Positions 56,268-64,000 of a DNA stretch of 64,000 nucleotides are shown piece by piece. Positions within the stretch are counted from its first letter, which is position 1. Each line of letters begins with the position of its first letter. The translations under genes were made by a program, and so were the position numbers. The DNA comes from SZUA-36 sp963727635 (GTDB lineage: Bacteria; Pseudomonadota; Gammaproteobacteria; Xanthomonadales; SZUA-36): contig CAVSHP010000016.1 in NCBI GenBank assembly GCA_963727635.1, forward strand, positions 186,001-250,000, in the 5' to 3' direction. The notes below the pieces were generated by a model, which was not told where the DNA came from, made no database searches, and was given only the letters and a program-made list of their open reading frames with translations.

Positions 56268-57773
56268 TTATAATTCCAGATTCTGCGGCATAAGTTCTGT
56301 TAACCTGTTGACCTTGTAGGTTGGGATCACCTCCAAGACTTTCTTCAGCCACTGATACGGATTTACATCATTTTTCTTGCAGGTACCAAAGAAAGAATAC
56401 ATCATTGCTGCACGTTCTGCTCCCCGGTTTGATCCTGCAAACAAGTAATTTTTTCTTCCCAGGGCAATAGGCCGTATCGCATTCTCCGCAAGGTTATTGT
56501 CGATCTCCAGACTTCCGTCTTCCAGGTATGCCAGTAAATGGTCCCAGCGAGGGATGCAATATGCTGTTGCTTTCCCCAATGGCGATTTTGGCTCAGTATT
56601 TTTGTAGGTTTCCACGATCCATTTCCCCAGTTCGTTCATCACCGGCAGTGACCCATCCAGTCTAAGGGTATGGCGTTGTTGTGGGGTCATCTTCTCCTCC
56701 CGTGCTTTTTGCTCAACAGTATAAAGCTGCTGGAACATTACCATTGCCTCCTCAGCACGTTTTCTATCGTATTGCAGGGCCTTCTCAAAGCCTCTTCGTG
56801 CATGAGCCATACAATTTACCAGGGTAATATCCTTTCTTTTGGCAAATAATTCATAAACATTATATCCGTCTGTTTGAAGGTACCCCTTAAAGTCACTGAG
56901 CAGTTTTTCAGGTCCCTCCCTGGACCTCCCGGTATTGTAATCAAAGAGCACCGTTTTTTCAAGCGGACTGTGATAGATCCAGTGAAAACCCCGGTGTGTC
57001 TTGCCTTTTTTCTGCTTATCAAGTACAGGTATTGGGGTCTCATCCACCTGAAGGTACCCTTGAGACAGCACCCTGTGCTTTAAGGTATCATATAACGGCT
57101 CCAGTAAATTACATACGCTTTCCTGCCAGCCATTGATCGTGGATGAGGACAACGTAATATCTTCACGTTTAAACCTCTCGATCTGTCGATATACCGGAAG
57201 GTGATCTACAAACTTGTCTACCATGATCTGGGCAAGTAACCCAGGTCCGGCTATGCCTTTCTCGATCGGGAACACCGGAAGTTCGGCGATAACACCTTTG
57301 TGTTCTCCCTGGGATTCATCGGTGACAGCAATGTATTTCGGACGAATAAAACGTTTGATATACAGTTTGGCCGGAACAAGCTCCAGTTGATCGGTTACTT
57401 CCTTTCCGATACACTTCATATTGGAAGTGTCTTCCTCTGGTTCCAGAACGATCTCTTCTACAGGCAAATGAGAAGGAAGCGCTACCCGGCCGGGATGTTC
57501 TTTTCTTTTATTCTTTTCACGAACATAGGTAATCACCTCCTGCTGTTTTTCGGGTGCTTCTTCCTGTGGGACTTCAAAGGGAAGGACGAGCTGATTTTCA
57601 TCTGCGTTTGCAATGAAACGTTCACGTTTGGCTCCATAAAGTAGGCGTTTGAACTGGTCTATCTGGAACTCCATCTGACTGATCTGGGACTCCATGTGCT
57701 CAATCTTGAGTTCGAGTTTCCTGTTCTCCTTTTCGAGCTGATCCAACGTCATATTTCCCTTGGCCTTTGACAT
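56268..57773 (-). CDS. tnpC: IS66 transposase TnpC
   Basis: A 501-residue DDE transposase of IS66: an N-terminal coiled coil (LEKENRKLELKIEHMESQIS), a zinc-binding region, and the DDE domain with YLQVDETPIPVLD, GYLQTDGYNVY and NNLAENAIRPIALGRKNYL. It is intact and full length. It is the last gene of the element. Confidence 0.93.
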   Translation of the reverse strand: MSKAKGNMTLDQLEKENRKLELKIEHMESQISQMEFQIDQFKRLLYGAKRERFIANADENQLVLPFEVPQEEAPEKQQEVITYVREKNKRKEHPGRVALPSHLPVEEIVLEPEEDTSNMKCIGKEVTDQLELVPAKLYIKRFIRPKYIAVTDESQGEHKGVIAELPVFPIEKGIAGPGLLAQIMVDKFVDHLPVYRQIERFKREDITLSSSTINGWQESVCNLLEPLYDTLKHRVLSQGYLQVDETPIPVLDKQKKGKTHRGFHWIYHSPLEKTVLFDYNTGRSREGPEKLLSDFKGYLQTDGYNVYELFAKRKDITLVNCMAHARRGFEKALQYDRKRAEEAMVMFQQLYTVEQKAREEKMTPQQRHTLRLDGSLPVMNELGKWIVETYKNTEPKSPLGKATAYCIPRWDHLLAYLEDGSLEIDNNLAENAIRPIALGRKNYLFAGSNRGAERAAMMYSFFGTCKKNDVNPYQWLKKVLEVIPTYKVNRLTELMPQNLEL

Positions 57774-57880
57774 GTGTCAAAACTATAGAAACACAGCAAA
57801 ATAGCGAAGAAAAAACCAGGATAGTTCTTCACAAAATAAGTGGTAAAATCTTGATAAATAATGGGTGAAAAAATTGCTCG

Positions 57881-58252
57881 TTACCCTTGATTTACAGGTG
57901 GTTTAAGCGGCTCGTATCGAACACGTTTTTGAAGATTTTTAATCGATAATCCATCCATAATCATCACCAGTTGGGCATAGCCCAAAGTAATGCTTCCAAC
58001 CGAGGCATCATAACGGGGCAATTCAAAGGTCCCTTTTTCCAAACGCTTGTAATAAAGCAAATACCCGGCCCCCTGCCAATTCAACAGTTTGATCTTATCG
58101 CGGCTTTTATTGATGAAAATAAATACATCACCATTGATAGGGTTAGTGCCCAGATTATTCCTTACCAAACCGGACAAAGCGTCAAAGCTCTTTCGCATAT
58201 CGGTGGGCTGACTATAAAGGTGGAAAGTATTTTCAGCACTCAGCGCAAACAT
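57881..58252 (-). CDS. tnpB: IS66 accessory protein TnpB
   Basis: A 123-residue protein of the IS66 Orf2 family, recognised by MFALSAENTFHLYSQPTDM and RKSFDALSGLV. The start ATG at 58252 overlaps the end of tnpA by 13 bp. Its exact role in transposition is not known. Confidence 0.9.
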   Translation of the reverse strand: MFALSAENTFHLYSQPTDMRKSFDALSGLVRNNLGTNPINGDVFIFINKSRDKIKLLNWQGAGYLLYYKRLEKGTFELPRYDASVGSITLGYAQLVMIMDGLSIKNLQKRVRYEPLKPPVNQG

Positions 58253-58587
58253 ATCGATGGATTTAAAAGGGTTTTCAATACCTCCGCTGAAATGGTCTCG
58301 GAACACATAACCTGCACGCCATTGGGCAATAGAAAATGAAGTTGACCCGGAAGATGCATCTTGTCTATAGGCGCTGGCTCCCGCACTTTCACCGGAATAA
58401 AACCCGCACCATTAGCCGTAACTTCGTTTTTTGAATTTTCCTTTCGGTATTTCTTTGCCCAGTATTGAAAAGTGGAATAGGCGATACCCTGGTGCTTGCA
58501 GTAATAATTTTGGCGTTGATTACTCTCTTTGCAGGCATTGATATGAGCGAACATCTCAGCCTGGCTATACCTTTGTTTTTTTCTCAT
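58240..58587 (-). CDS. tnpA: IS66 accessory protein TnpA
   Basis: A 115-residue protein with an N-terminal helix-turn-helix region (YYCKHQGIAYSTFQYWAKKY) and a C-terminal half with LPNGVQVMCSETISAEVL. It is the first gene of the element. Confidence 0.88.
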   Translation of the reverse strand: MRKKQRYSQAEMFAHINACKESNQRQNYYCKHQGIAYSTFQYWAKKYRKENSKNEVTANGAGFIPVKVREPAPIDKMHLPGQLHFLLPNGVQVMCSETISAEVLKTLLNPSICLR

Positions 58588-58600
58588 GCGCCAAATCTAC

Positions 58601-59050
58601 TCACTCAAAATCAGGTTTGAAAGACGGGGTTGGTAGAGGGGATACCTGTTCTTTGGCATAGTCCCGGGCTTTCCTACTCAGGCTGCTTAACATGCCTTTG
58701 CGGAAGCTTTCAAAAGCCTGGTGTAAAGTTTCTGAGTGGTCTACCAGGGTGCGGATGGTTTCCGGAGATTTGGTTTTGATCACTGCCGGTGGAGTGTTTC
58801 CGCAAAGCTCGGCAGCCTTTAACAGGCCTTTATGCTTGCTGCCCTCTTTCTCTGCACAAAACTCGATGGCATCCCCGTTTCGTTTGCAGCCAAAGCAGTT
58901 GTAGGTGTTGGTTTCGGGATAGATCTTCAGGCTGGCCGTGTCATCCTCGTGGAAGGGGCATTGCAGCATGCCGTTTCGGTCGGGATGGAGGTGGTAGTGG
59001 TTTAGGACCGTTTGGATCGAAAGTCTTTGTTTGATGTCGCGGATCTCCAT
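58601..59050 (-). CDS. CHC2 zinc-finger protein, truncated by IS66
   Basis: A 149-residue protein with a DNA primase-like CHC2 zinc finger (CPFHEDDTASLKIY, then CFGCKRNGDAIEF). Larger relatives in Bacteroidota carry further domains. The last 14 or so codons (after KEQ) lie inside the IS66 right end (58601-58645), so the true C-terminus has been replaced. It was probably part of a mobile element or plasmid. Confidence 0.75.
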   Translation of the reverse strand: MEIRDIKQRLSIQTVLNHYHLHPDRNGMLQCPFHEDDTASLKIYPETNTYNCFGCKRNGDAIEFCAEKEGSKHKGLLKAAELCGNTPPAVIKTKSPETIRTLVDHSETLHQAFESFRKGMLSSLSRKARDYAKEQVSPLPTPSFKPDFE

Positions 59051-59213
59051 TGTTAATAAATTTAAATTATCTTATATGAACAAAGTAAATCATAAAAGAT
59101 AATTTAACAATGGAAAGACATTGGATTGTTATTAACAATGAGATATTTATTCCACCTATTTTCTTATCTTTACAGATAAATCAGATGTTGATAACTTCTT
59201 AAACGATAATAAA

Positions 59214-59567
59214 ATGTCAGAACTTGGCAAAAGAATACAAGAACTAAGGAAAAGCAACAGCATAACGCAGCAAGAACTGGCTAAAAAAATCCGGATCTCC
59301 CATCCGCAAATTGTCAGATATGAGACCAAAGGCGTACAGCCACCGGCTGATGTACTTGCCCGCCTTGCCGATGTATTTGATGTATCTATTGATTACCTGG
59401 TAAACGGGGATAAATCGGAAAGAGCACAGCAGACTTTGAAAGACGCTGAACTGATCAAGAATTTCAAGCAGCTGGACCAGCTGCCGGAAGAAGAGAAAAA
59501 ATCCATCCTGAAGGTGCTTAATGCACTGATCCGGGACTTTAATGCCAGGCAGGCGTATGTGGCTTAA
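59214..59567 (+). CDS. XRE-family HTH regulator
   Basis: A 117-residue protein with an XRE helix-turn-helix at residues 5-60 (RIQELRKSNSITQQELAKKI, then RLADVFDVSIDYLV) and a C-terminal helical tail (LPEEEKKSILKVLNALI). It is divergent from the CHC2 gene. It is likely a small repressor of a mobile element. Confidence 0.85.
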   Translation: MSELGKRIQELRKSNSITQQELAKKIRISHPQIVRYETKGVQPPADVLARLADVFDVSIDYLVNGDKSERAQQTLKDAELIKNFKQLDQLPEEEKKSILKVLNALIRDFNARQAYVA

Positions 59568-59986
59568 TGTTCATTTTTAAAACCAATGTCCAAAGTTACC
59601 AATGCATTTACAGATTTTCCATTTTTTAATGCAGGTTTCCATCTAGGCATGCATTTTACAAGACGTTCAACTTCCTTGTCATATTTATTATTGATACCTT
59701 GTATTATCCTAAATTTACCAGGAAAACCCAAGGAATCTACAACTATGCTATAATAGATGGTCTTACAATTATCACTATCATTACATATTTTATAATTAGA
59801 GTTTTTCTTATAAAATAACTTTAAGCTATCTACACCACCAGGAAATTCTGCCATTTTATCTACATTCACATAAATATTTGATTTTCTGTATCCTAGTACT
59901 GTGTCGACTTTTACAGTGGTTTCAACTTGAGCTTTTAAAACATCTAAAATTGAAACTAAAATAACTATAATAAAAAATCGTTTCAC
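59564..59986 (-). CDS. Exported TonB-C-like protein
   Basis: A 140-residue protein with a signal peptide (cleavage near LKAQ) and a TonB C-terminal-like fold: MAEFPGGVDSLKLFY, then CMPRWKPALKNGKSV and the final LDIGF strand. Such stand-alone domains are common in Bacteroidota. It probably acts in the periplasm, possibly through protein contacts. It is convergent with the HTH gene. Confidence 0.75.
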   Translation of the reverse strand: MKRFFIIVILVSILDVLKAQVETTVKVDTVLGYRKSNIYVNVDKMAEFPGGVDSLKLFYKKNSNYKICNDSDNCKTIYYSIVVDSLGFPGKFRIIQGINNKYDKEVERLVKCMPRWKPALKNGKSVNALVTLDIGFKNEH

Positions 59987-59995
59987 TTAAATTAT

Positions 59996-60358
59996 TTAAC
60001 TGTTATTGAAATACTTAACCTTTTTATTCATTTCAAAAATAGCTGTTGTATAAACTAATACTAGGGCTAATAATCCTACTGGCAATAAAAAAACAGAACC
60101 ACTACTATGCCAATTGTATTTAAAAAGAACATTAAATAGAAATACAAATAAGAAGATGAAAAGCACACTTACAAAAAATTTAGCGTATCGGTTTTCCGCC
60201 TTTATTTCAGTAATGTGATATCTTCTTTTTGTACTACATTTTTTACATTTTACTTCAATAGTATTTCCAAAATGCATTTTTAAATCAACTCTAGTTTCTG
60301 CCTTAATCTTGAGATTGTTCCTTTTTAAACATTGTTTACAATAAATAACCAATTGCAT
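59996..60358 (-). CDS. Zn-ribbon membrane protein, possible immunity to the RHS tip
   Basis: A 120-residue protein with two CxxC pairs (YCKQC and VKCKKC), likely a zinc ribbon, followed by two membrane helices (about residues 60-78 and 86-106). It starts 7 bp after the stop codon of the large RHS gene, on the same strand. This is the usual place for an immunity gene. The role is inference from position. Confidence 0.55.
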   Translation of the reverse strand: MQLVIYCKQCLKRNNLKIKAETRVDLKMHFGNTIEVKCKKCSTKRRYHITEIKAENRYAKFFVSVLFIFLFVFLFNVLFKYNWHSSGSVFLLPVGLLALVLVYTTAIFEMNKKVKYFNNS

Positions 60359-60365
60359 AATACCA

Positions 60366-63300
60366 TTATTTACCTTTCATGAGCTTATTGTATTCTTTAG
60401 CAAGCTGTTGTATGCTTTTCCCACTCCCTCTATTCGCATGGAGAAAGCTATTCCACGAATTCGTTATTGGATTAATAGACTTATGATACGAAAGATTAAA
60501 AGATTGACCAGTTTGCTTTGCCGCAATTGAAGAAGGCATACCTGGTAACAGATTACCGAAATAACCACCTTCTAATGCAAACCATAAAGCTTTATCGGTC
60601 CCCCATTTATTCACATAGTAGTCATAATAATTTTTATTCGTGATTGGTTGAGCATTTCCAGAAGCTTCATATCCTGCAATAATATTACCGAGTTTTGATC
60701 CTTCCAGTTTGTGACGCATTATTAAGTCTGACATACTATAATCATAACCTGATTCTGAATTATAATTATCAGGTAAATTTTCTACAGGATTATAAGCTGA
60801 CACAAGAAAACCATCACTTGCTTCAGTAACAAAAACTTCATCACCGTCAATTGCAGCTGTTACTGGATCACCTTCTATTTCCCAAGCAGTTCCATCTTCA
60901 TTTACAAAGTTCACGATTTGTTTATCATTACCCCCAGTTTCACTAATCATCGTGAGAGCTCCTGTAGCAATATTGTAAGTATAGGTCGAATCCCCATTAA
61001 TATCAATATTAAGAATGGGATTGTTATTTGCATAATGATAAGGTGACCACTCCGCAAAGTCTTCCGTAAACCTGTCTTGTATATGAAATCTCCCCAAAGC
61101 CGGATCATAGAACCTTGCCCCGTAATCATACCAATCCAACCCCACCCCGGCAATCTGATCATCCTGTACTTCCTTTCCATTGTACAGATACTTATTGTCC
61201 CCTCCCAACGCCGTACCCATGGTCATCCCAAAGGGGTAATAATCTGTGCTTTGTTTGAGTTCGTTTCCTCCGTCAAATTGTCCGTCCTGGTCTAAATCTG
61301 CAATCACCGCTCTCGTATTTCCCAGGTGATCTTTCAGAAAATAATTAAACTCAGGCCCATTATTATTTTCAATTGTCCCCTCAGGAGTTAACATGTAAGA
61401 TAAATCCATGCTTCCTGCATTTCCCAGGTATACGAATGCATTGTTATATGTTGTGGTCTCTGTCACTCCCGATGAAGTTGATTTTTTCTGCCATTTACGA
61501 CCCGAGGCATCATAGATAAATTTTACGTTCTCAGTTATTGTGGCACTATTGCGTACTAACTTTGGTAAATTTAAATTATTATACTGAACTTCCAATGATT
61601 TGTTTAAATCCTCTGTCATGTTTCCATTGTCGTCATAGGAGTAATCGGTTCCTGAGGTATGCCTGTCATTAAAGCCATCCGTAGTCCCAGCGTCTAATAC
61701 GGAGTAAAGTTTATTTCCAATGTTATTATAATTATAGGTCAGATCATCAATAACTGTTCCAGATGCATTTCTTCGTTTTAATAATTTGATATTGCCGTTT
61801 AAATCATACCTATAATGGTCGACATCATAAGCGGAGGTATTTCCCCAGGTTCCGGAAGTTTTAACCTGATGATCTGCAGCGAATATGCGGTTTAATTCAT
61901 CATAGGTATATGCATATGCCTGGAGATCTTCACCGTTTCTATTCCACTGCTGGGCTGATATATTTCCATCATAACGTGAAGTTGCCGTTAATCCTGCATC
62001 AGGTTCATTGTAACTGAGTCTCAGTCCAAAGTAATCATTGTCGGTGGTAAGATCATCCGGGTCATTTATCTCTGTCAGCCATCCCCTAATATTGTAACTA
62101 TAATCAATGTTCTGAAGAAAATGAGAAAGGTCTGAGGAGTGAAGCCGTTTCTTTGACAACTCCTCAATCTCATTGTACTGGTTACTGGACAGCAGTACCG
62201 GGTCCTGATCATTATAGTACAAATAAGTATTCTTTAACCGGTTCATATGGTCATATTCCATGGCCTGGCGCAGGGAATAACTATGCGACTCCACATTCTG
62301 TATCTCCAAGCTTTCAAGCAAGTTGCCAATAAAATCATAGCGATTACTGACCATGGAGGTTCCCGTTGGATACAGGGTGGATTTGATCTGAATGACCCTG
62401 TATTTATCGTCATAATAGTTTGCCGAGAGAACCCAATGAGCCGTTTGATCATCATCTAAAACCAGAGTTTTGGAACCGGTGATCTGGCCGCTTACTTTGT
62501 CAAAATATCCATTCGACGTCCCGTCTGTATCCTTGTAGACATCAATATGATTACTCAAATCAAAGCTGAGGGAGCTAACCCCACTTAATACCGAAAGATA
62601 ATCGTAGTTATCATAAAATGTCAATGTCTGGACAAGGTATCCACTACCGTCGGTTTGCCATGGAAAGGAGTTATCTGTGTAGTATATGTTTACGTCAGTT
62701 GACGGCGTTTCATAGAAAGCGTAATTGTTATCATATTGCTGGTTCACGAAGTCCTGCATATCAGACTGCGTTTGATGTGATGAATTTGTATCAGTATAAA
62801 TTCCCGTTATCACAGGCCGGTTGTGCTGATCATACTTTATAAACTGCCACTGATCCATTTTTCGCATCTCCCCATCCTGTGTCAGAACCAGACGGTCACG
62901 GTCATCATAAACCATCCACACCTCCTGAGCCCCGGGAAGCCTTTTTACCGTCATTCTATGTCTGGCATCGTAGCTATAGTAATAACATAATTCTTTAATA
63001 AGATTGTCGTCCTTAGCCCATGTCCAGTCAAGCTGGTCATTCATATACCGGCTTGCCTCGGGAGTAATAACATATCGTAACAATCCAAAATCATCGTACA
63101 CATAATAGGTGTTCACTCGAATTACAGAAGCTCCTTCTTGTACAAAGTTCCTTTTCAGTACGACCTGTCCCATTTTGTTTTTATATTCTTCGGTACTGTA
63201 AAGATCTCCATTCACCCACTGTTCAGACATGACTTTCGTCTTTATAAGTGTTCCTTTTGGGAAAATATTAAAGTCAGGTCCACTAACTATACTTCCCCGG

Positions 63301-64000
63301 TTGTTTATTAAATTTCCATCCCCGTCAACATTAAGACAGATCACATAATCATTGCTATTATTATTATCATTAGTCTCATAGGAGGTCATCATCGTATGCC
63401 CTGAGTTTGCGATGTTAACATCATAAGGTTGCCAAGTCGCACCCGGAGCGCCTTGCTCTAAAACCCGGTTTAATGGAGAGGCCTCGTATACTGTCTGGCT
63501 ATAAGCATACGGATCGGCGCTCCCCAAGTCAAAATGATCCTGGTAAAACAATTTTTGCGGGTTGGTAGAACTTTCCCAGTCATAGTCCCTGTAGCTTCCT
63601 AAAGGGTCAACATCGTCAACATCAGTATAGGGCAGGAGGTCACGGGAAATCCTGCCCAGTTCATCATATAGTACCGCCTTGATAACGTCTTTCCCTTTTG
63701 GACTGGCTGCTATGCCAACCTGTTGCATTGGTCTTCCAAGACCATCGAAATATTGCACATCTTGTATGACAGGTCCATCAAGACCAAACTCACTTAAAGG
63801 GGTAACTGTGTAAATATAATTTTCATTCGATAGAACGGGCAGGGTGTTGGTCGCCAGTAGGATATTATCAAGAGCCATATCACTTGTTGTTCCACTACCA
63901 GTTACTCCTTTAAAGCGCAACAGAATTTCATTACCGCAATACGTTGAAAGATCATAGCTTTTTGATTTCCACTCGTTGCCCTGATTCCCCGAAACGGTCC
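60366..64000 (-). CDS. Large RHS/DUF6443 protein with variable tip (N-terminus beyond window)
   Basis: At least 1,211 residues of a secreted RHS-repeat protein of Bacteroidota type. The visible N-terminal part is a beta-sandwich of MAM or adhesin type (KSYDLSTYCGNEILLRFKGV). Then comes the DUF6443 domain (FDGLGRPMQQVGIA), many YD repeats and the RHS core (FLKDHLGNTRAVIADLDQDG, then ARFYDPALGRFHIQDRF and NPILNIDINGDS). The last 170 or so residues after the core are a variable tip of unknown fold ending in the basic SIQQLAKEYNKLMKGK. Such tips are often toxic effectors. The frame is intact. A possible immunity gene follows. Confidence 0.88.
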   Translation of the reverse strand, partial: TVSGNQGNEWKSKSYDLSTYCGNEILLRFKGVTGSGTTSDMALDNILLATNTLPVLSNENYIYTVTPLSEFGLDGPVIQDVQYFDGLGRPMQQVGIAASPKGKDVIKAVLYDELGRISRDLLPYTDVDDVDPLGSYRDYDWESSTNPQKLFYQDHFDLGSADPYAYSQTVYEASPLNRVLEQGAPGATWQPYDVNIANSGHTMMTSYETNDNNNSNDYVICLNVDGDGNLINNRGSIVSGPDFNIFPKGTLIKTKVMSEQWVNGDLYSTEEYKNKMGQVVLKRNFVQEGASVIRVNTYYVYDDFGLLRYVITPEASRYMNDQLDWTWAKDDNLIKELCYYYSYDARHRMTVKRLPGAQEVWMVYDDRDRLVLTQDGEMRKMDQWQFIKYDQHNRPVITGIYTDTNSSHQTQSDMQDFVNQQYDNNYAFYETPSTDVNIYYTDNSFPWQTDGSGYLVQTLTFYDNYDYLSVLSGVSSLSFDLSNHIDVYKDTDGTSNGYFDKVSGQITGSKTLVLDDDQTAHWVLSANYYDDKYRVIQIKSTLYPTGTSMVSNRYDFIGNLLESLEIQNVESHSYSLRQAMEYDHMNRLKNTYLYYNDQDPVLLSSNQYNEIEELSKKRLHSSDLSHFLQNIDYSYNIRGWLTEINDPDDLTTDNDYFGLRLSYNEPDAGLTATSRYDGNISAQQWNRNGEDLQAYAYTYDELNRIFAADHQVKTSGTWGNTSAYDVDHYRYDLNGNIKLLKRRNASGTVIDDLTYNYNNIGNKLYSVLDAGTTDGFNDRHTSGTDYSYDDNGNMTEDLNKSLEVQYNNLNLPKLVRNSATITENVKFIYDASGRKWQKKSTSSGVTETTTYNNAFVYLGNAGSMDLSYMLTPEGTIENNNGPEFNYFLKDHLGNTRAVIADLDQDGQFDGGNELKQSTDYYPFGMTMGTALGGDNKYLYNGKEVQDDQIAGVGLDWYDYGARFYDPALGRFHIQDRFTEDFAEWSPYHYANNNPILNIDINGDSTYTYNIATGALTMISETGGNDKQIVNFVNEDGTAWEIEGDPVTAAIDGDEVFVTEASDGFLVSAYNPVENLPDNYNSESGYDYSMSDLIMRHKLEGSKLGNIIAGYEASGNAQPITNKNYYDYYVNKWGTDKALWFALEGGYFGNLLPGMPSSIAAKQTGQSFNLSYHKSINPITNSWNSFLHANRGSGKSIQQLAKEYNKLMKGK

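Larger units (their letters stand above)
56201..58645 (-). mobile_element. IS66-family insertion sequence with recognisable ends
   Basis: Three genes, tnpA, tnpB and tnpC, run leftward. The outer ends read GTATCCGTCCTACCAA (56201-56216) and, on the opposite strand, GTATCCCCTCTACCAA (58645-58630), matching at 13 of 16 positions, so these look like the terminal inverted repeats. The element would be 2,445 bp, the usual size for IS66. The flanking 8-mers GTGTTTTT and CTGTTCTT agree at 6 of 8 positions, which is only weak evidence for a target duplication. Confidence 0.75.

Noticed and set aside
56023..56352. Minus-strand 109-codon frame with PAYLKDPNNPKKIDD
   Set aside because: It overlaps the tnpC end and the IS3 fragment and crosses the IS66 border, so it is chance.

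Overview
The window is a mosaic of at least two, and probably three, kinds of sequence. Positions 1 to about 42,560 read as a gammaproteobacterial chromosome: large-type isocitrate lyase, malate synthase A, GlnK-AmtB under a recognisable NtrC/sigma-54 promoter, RND metal efflux, and a xanthomonadin-like aryl polyene cluster. From about 43,985 to 52,763 the sequence is richer in GC and carries a glnE-ilvE-waaF-waaC block with pilU, an order like that of Pseudomonas and relatives. From about 52,763 to 64,000 it is AT-richer and Bacteroidota-like: RHS/DUF6443 proteins, an IS66 element, a CHC2 zinc-finger ORF and a TonB-C-like protein. Two abrupt joins (near 43,985 and near 52,763) cut genes in mid-frame. 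They may be assembly chimeras or real recombination points. Many housekeeping genes (aceB, ilvE, glnE, waaF, the RND pump) carry one or more frameshifts, which points to uncorrected indels as much as to gene decay.

Layout. 1-4.1 kb: glyoxylate shunt (aceB, aceA) with a divergent LysR regulator. 4.1-4.6 kb: two hairpin elements with a conserved loop and unrelated stems. 4.6-6.5 kb: glnK-amtB. 6.5-12.3 kb: CusCBA/Czc-type efflux operon with a DUF3240 protein, and a divergent membrane-anchored LuxR-type regulator. 13-14.3 kb: YiaV/YiaW-like pair. 14.6-16 kb: a nucleotidyltransferase and a secreted FKBP. 16-21 kb: two tandem paralogous secreted proteins of unknown family and a DUF2202 ferritin-like protein. 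All three are preceded by the same triple 11-bp direct repeat, which suggests one regulon. 21-26.2 kb: an amidohydrolase, an MscS channel, a small exported protein and an alpha/beta hydrolase with an unusual C-terminal extension.

26.4-42.6 kb: the aryl polyene cluster. A XanB2-like chorismatase can supply hydroxybenzoate, an AMP ligase and an ACP load it, and KS plus chain-length factor, ketoreductase and two dehydratases extend and dehydrate the polyene. A thioesterase, two acyltransferases and a GT2 enzyme can attach or finish the lipid, and a LolA-like protein with an MMPL transporter can export it. Two flavoproteins with flavin-dependent halogenase signatures (conserved Lys, WxWxIP) suggest the aryl head is halogenated, as in xanthomonadins.

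42.8-44 kb: a Fic-family gene behind a regularly phased operator-like array, cut at its catalytic motif by the first join. 44-52.6 kb: LPS core genes, ilvE, glnE and pilU, with three inverted-repeat elements. 52.8-64 kb: a decayed RHS protein with a possible immunity gene, an IS66 copy with definable ends, and a large RHS protein with its own possible immunity gene, running off the end of the window.
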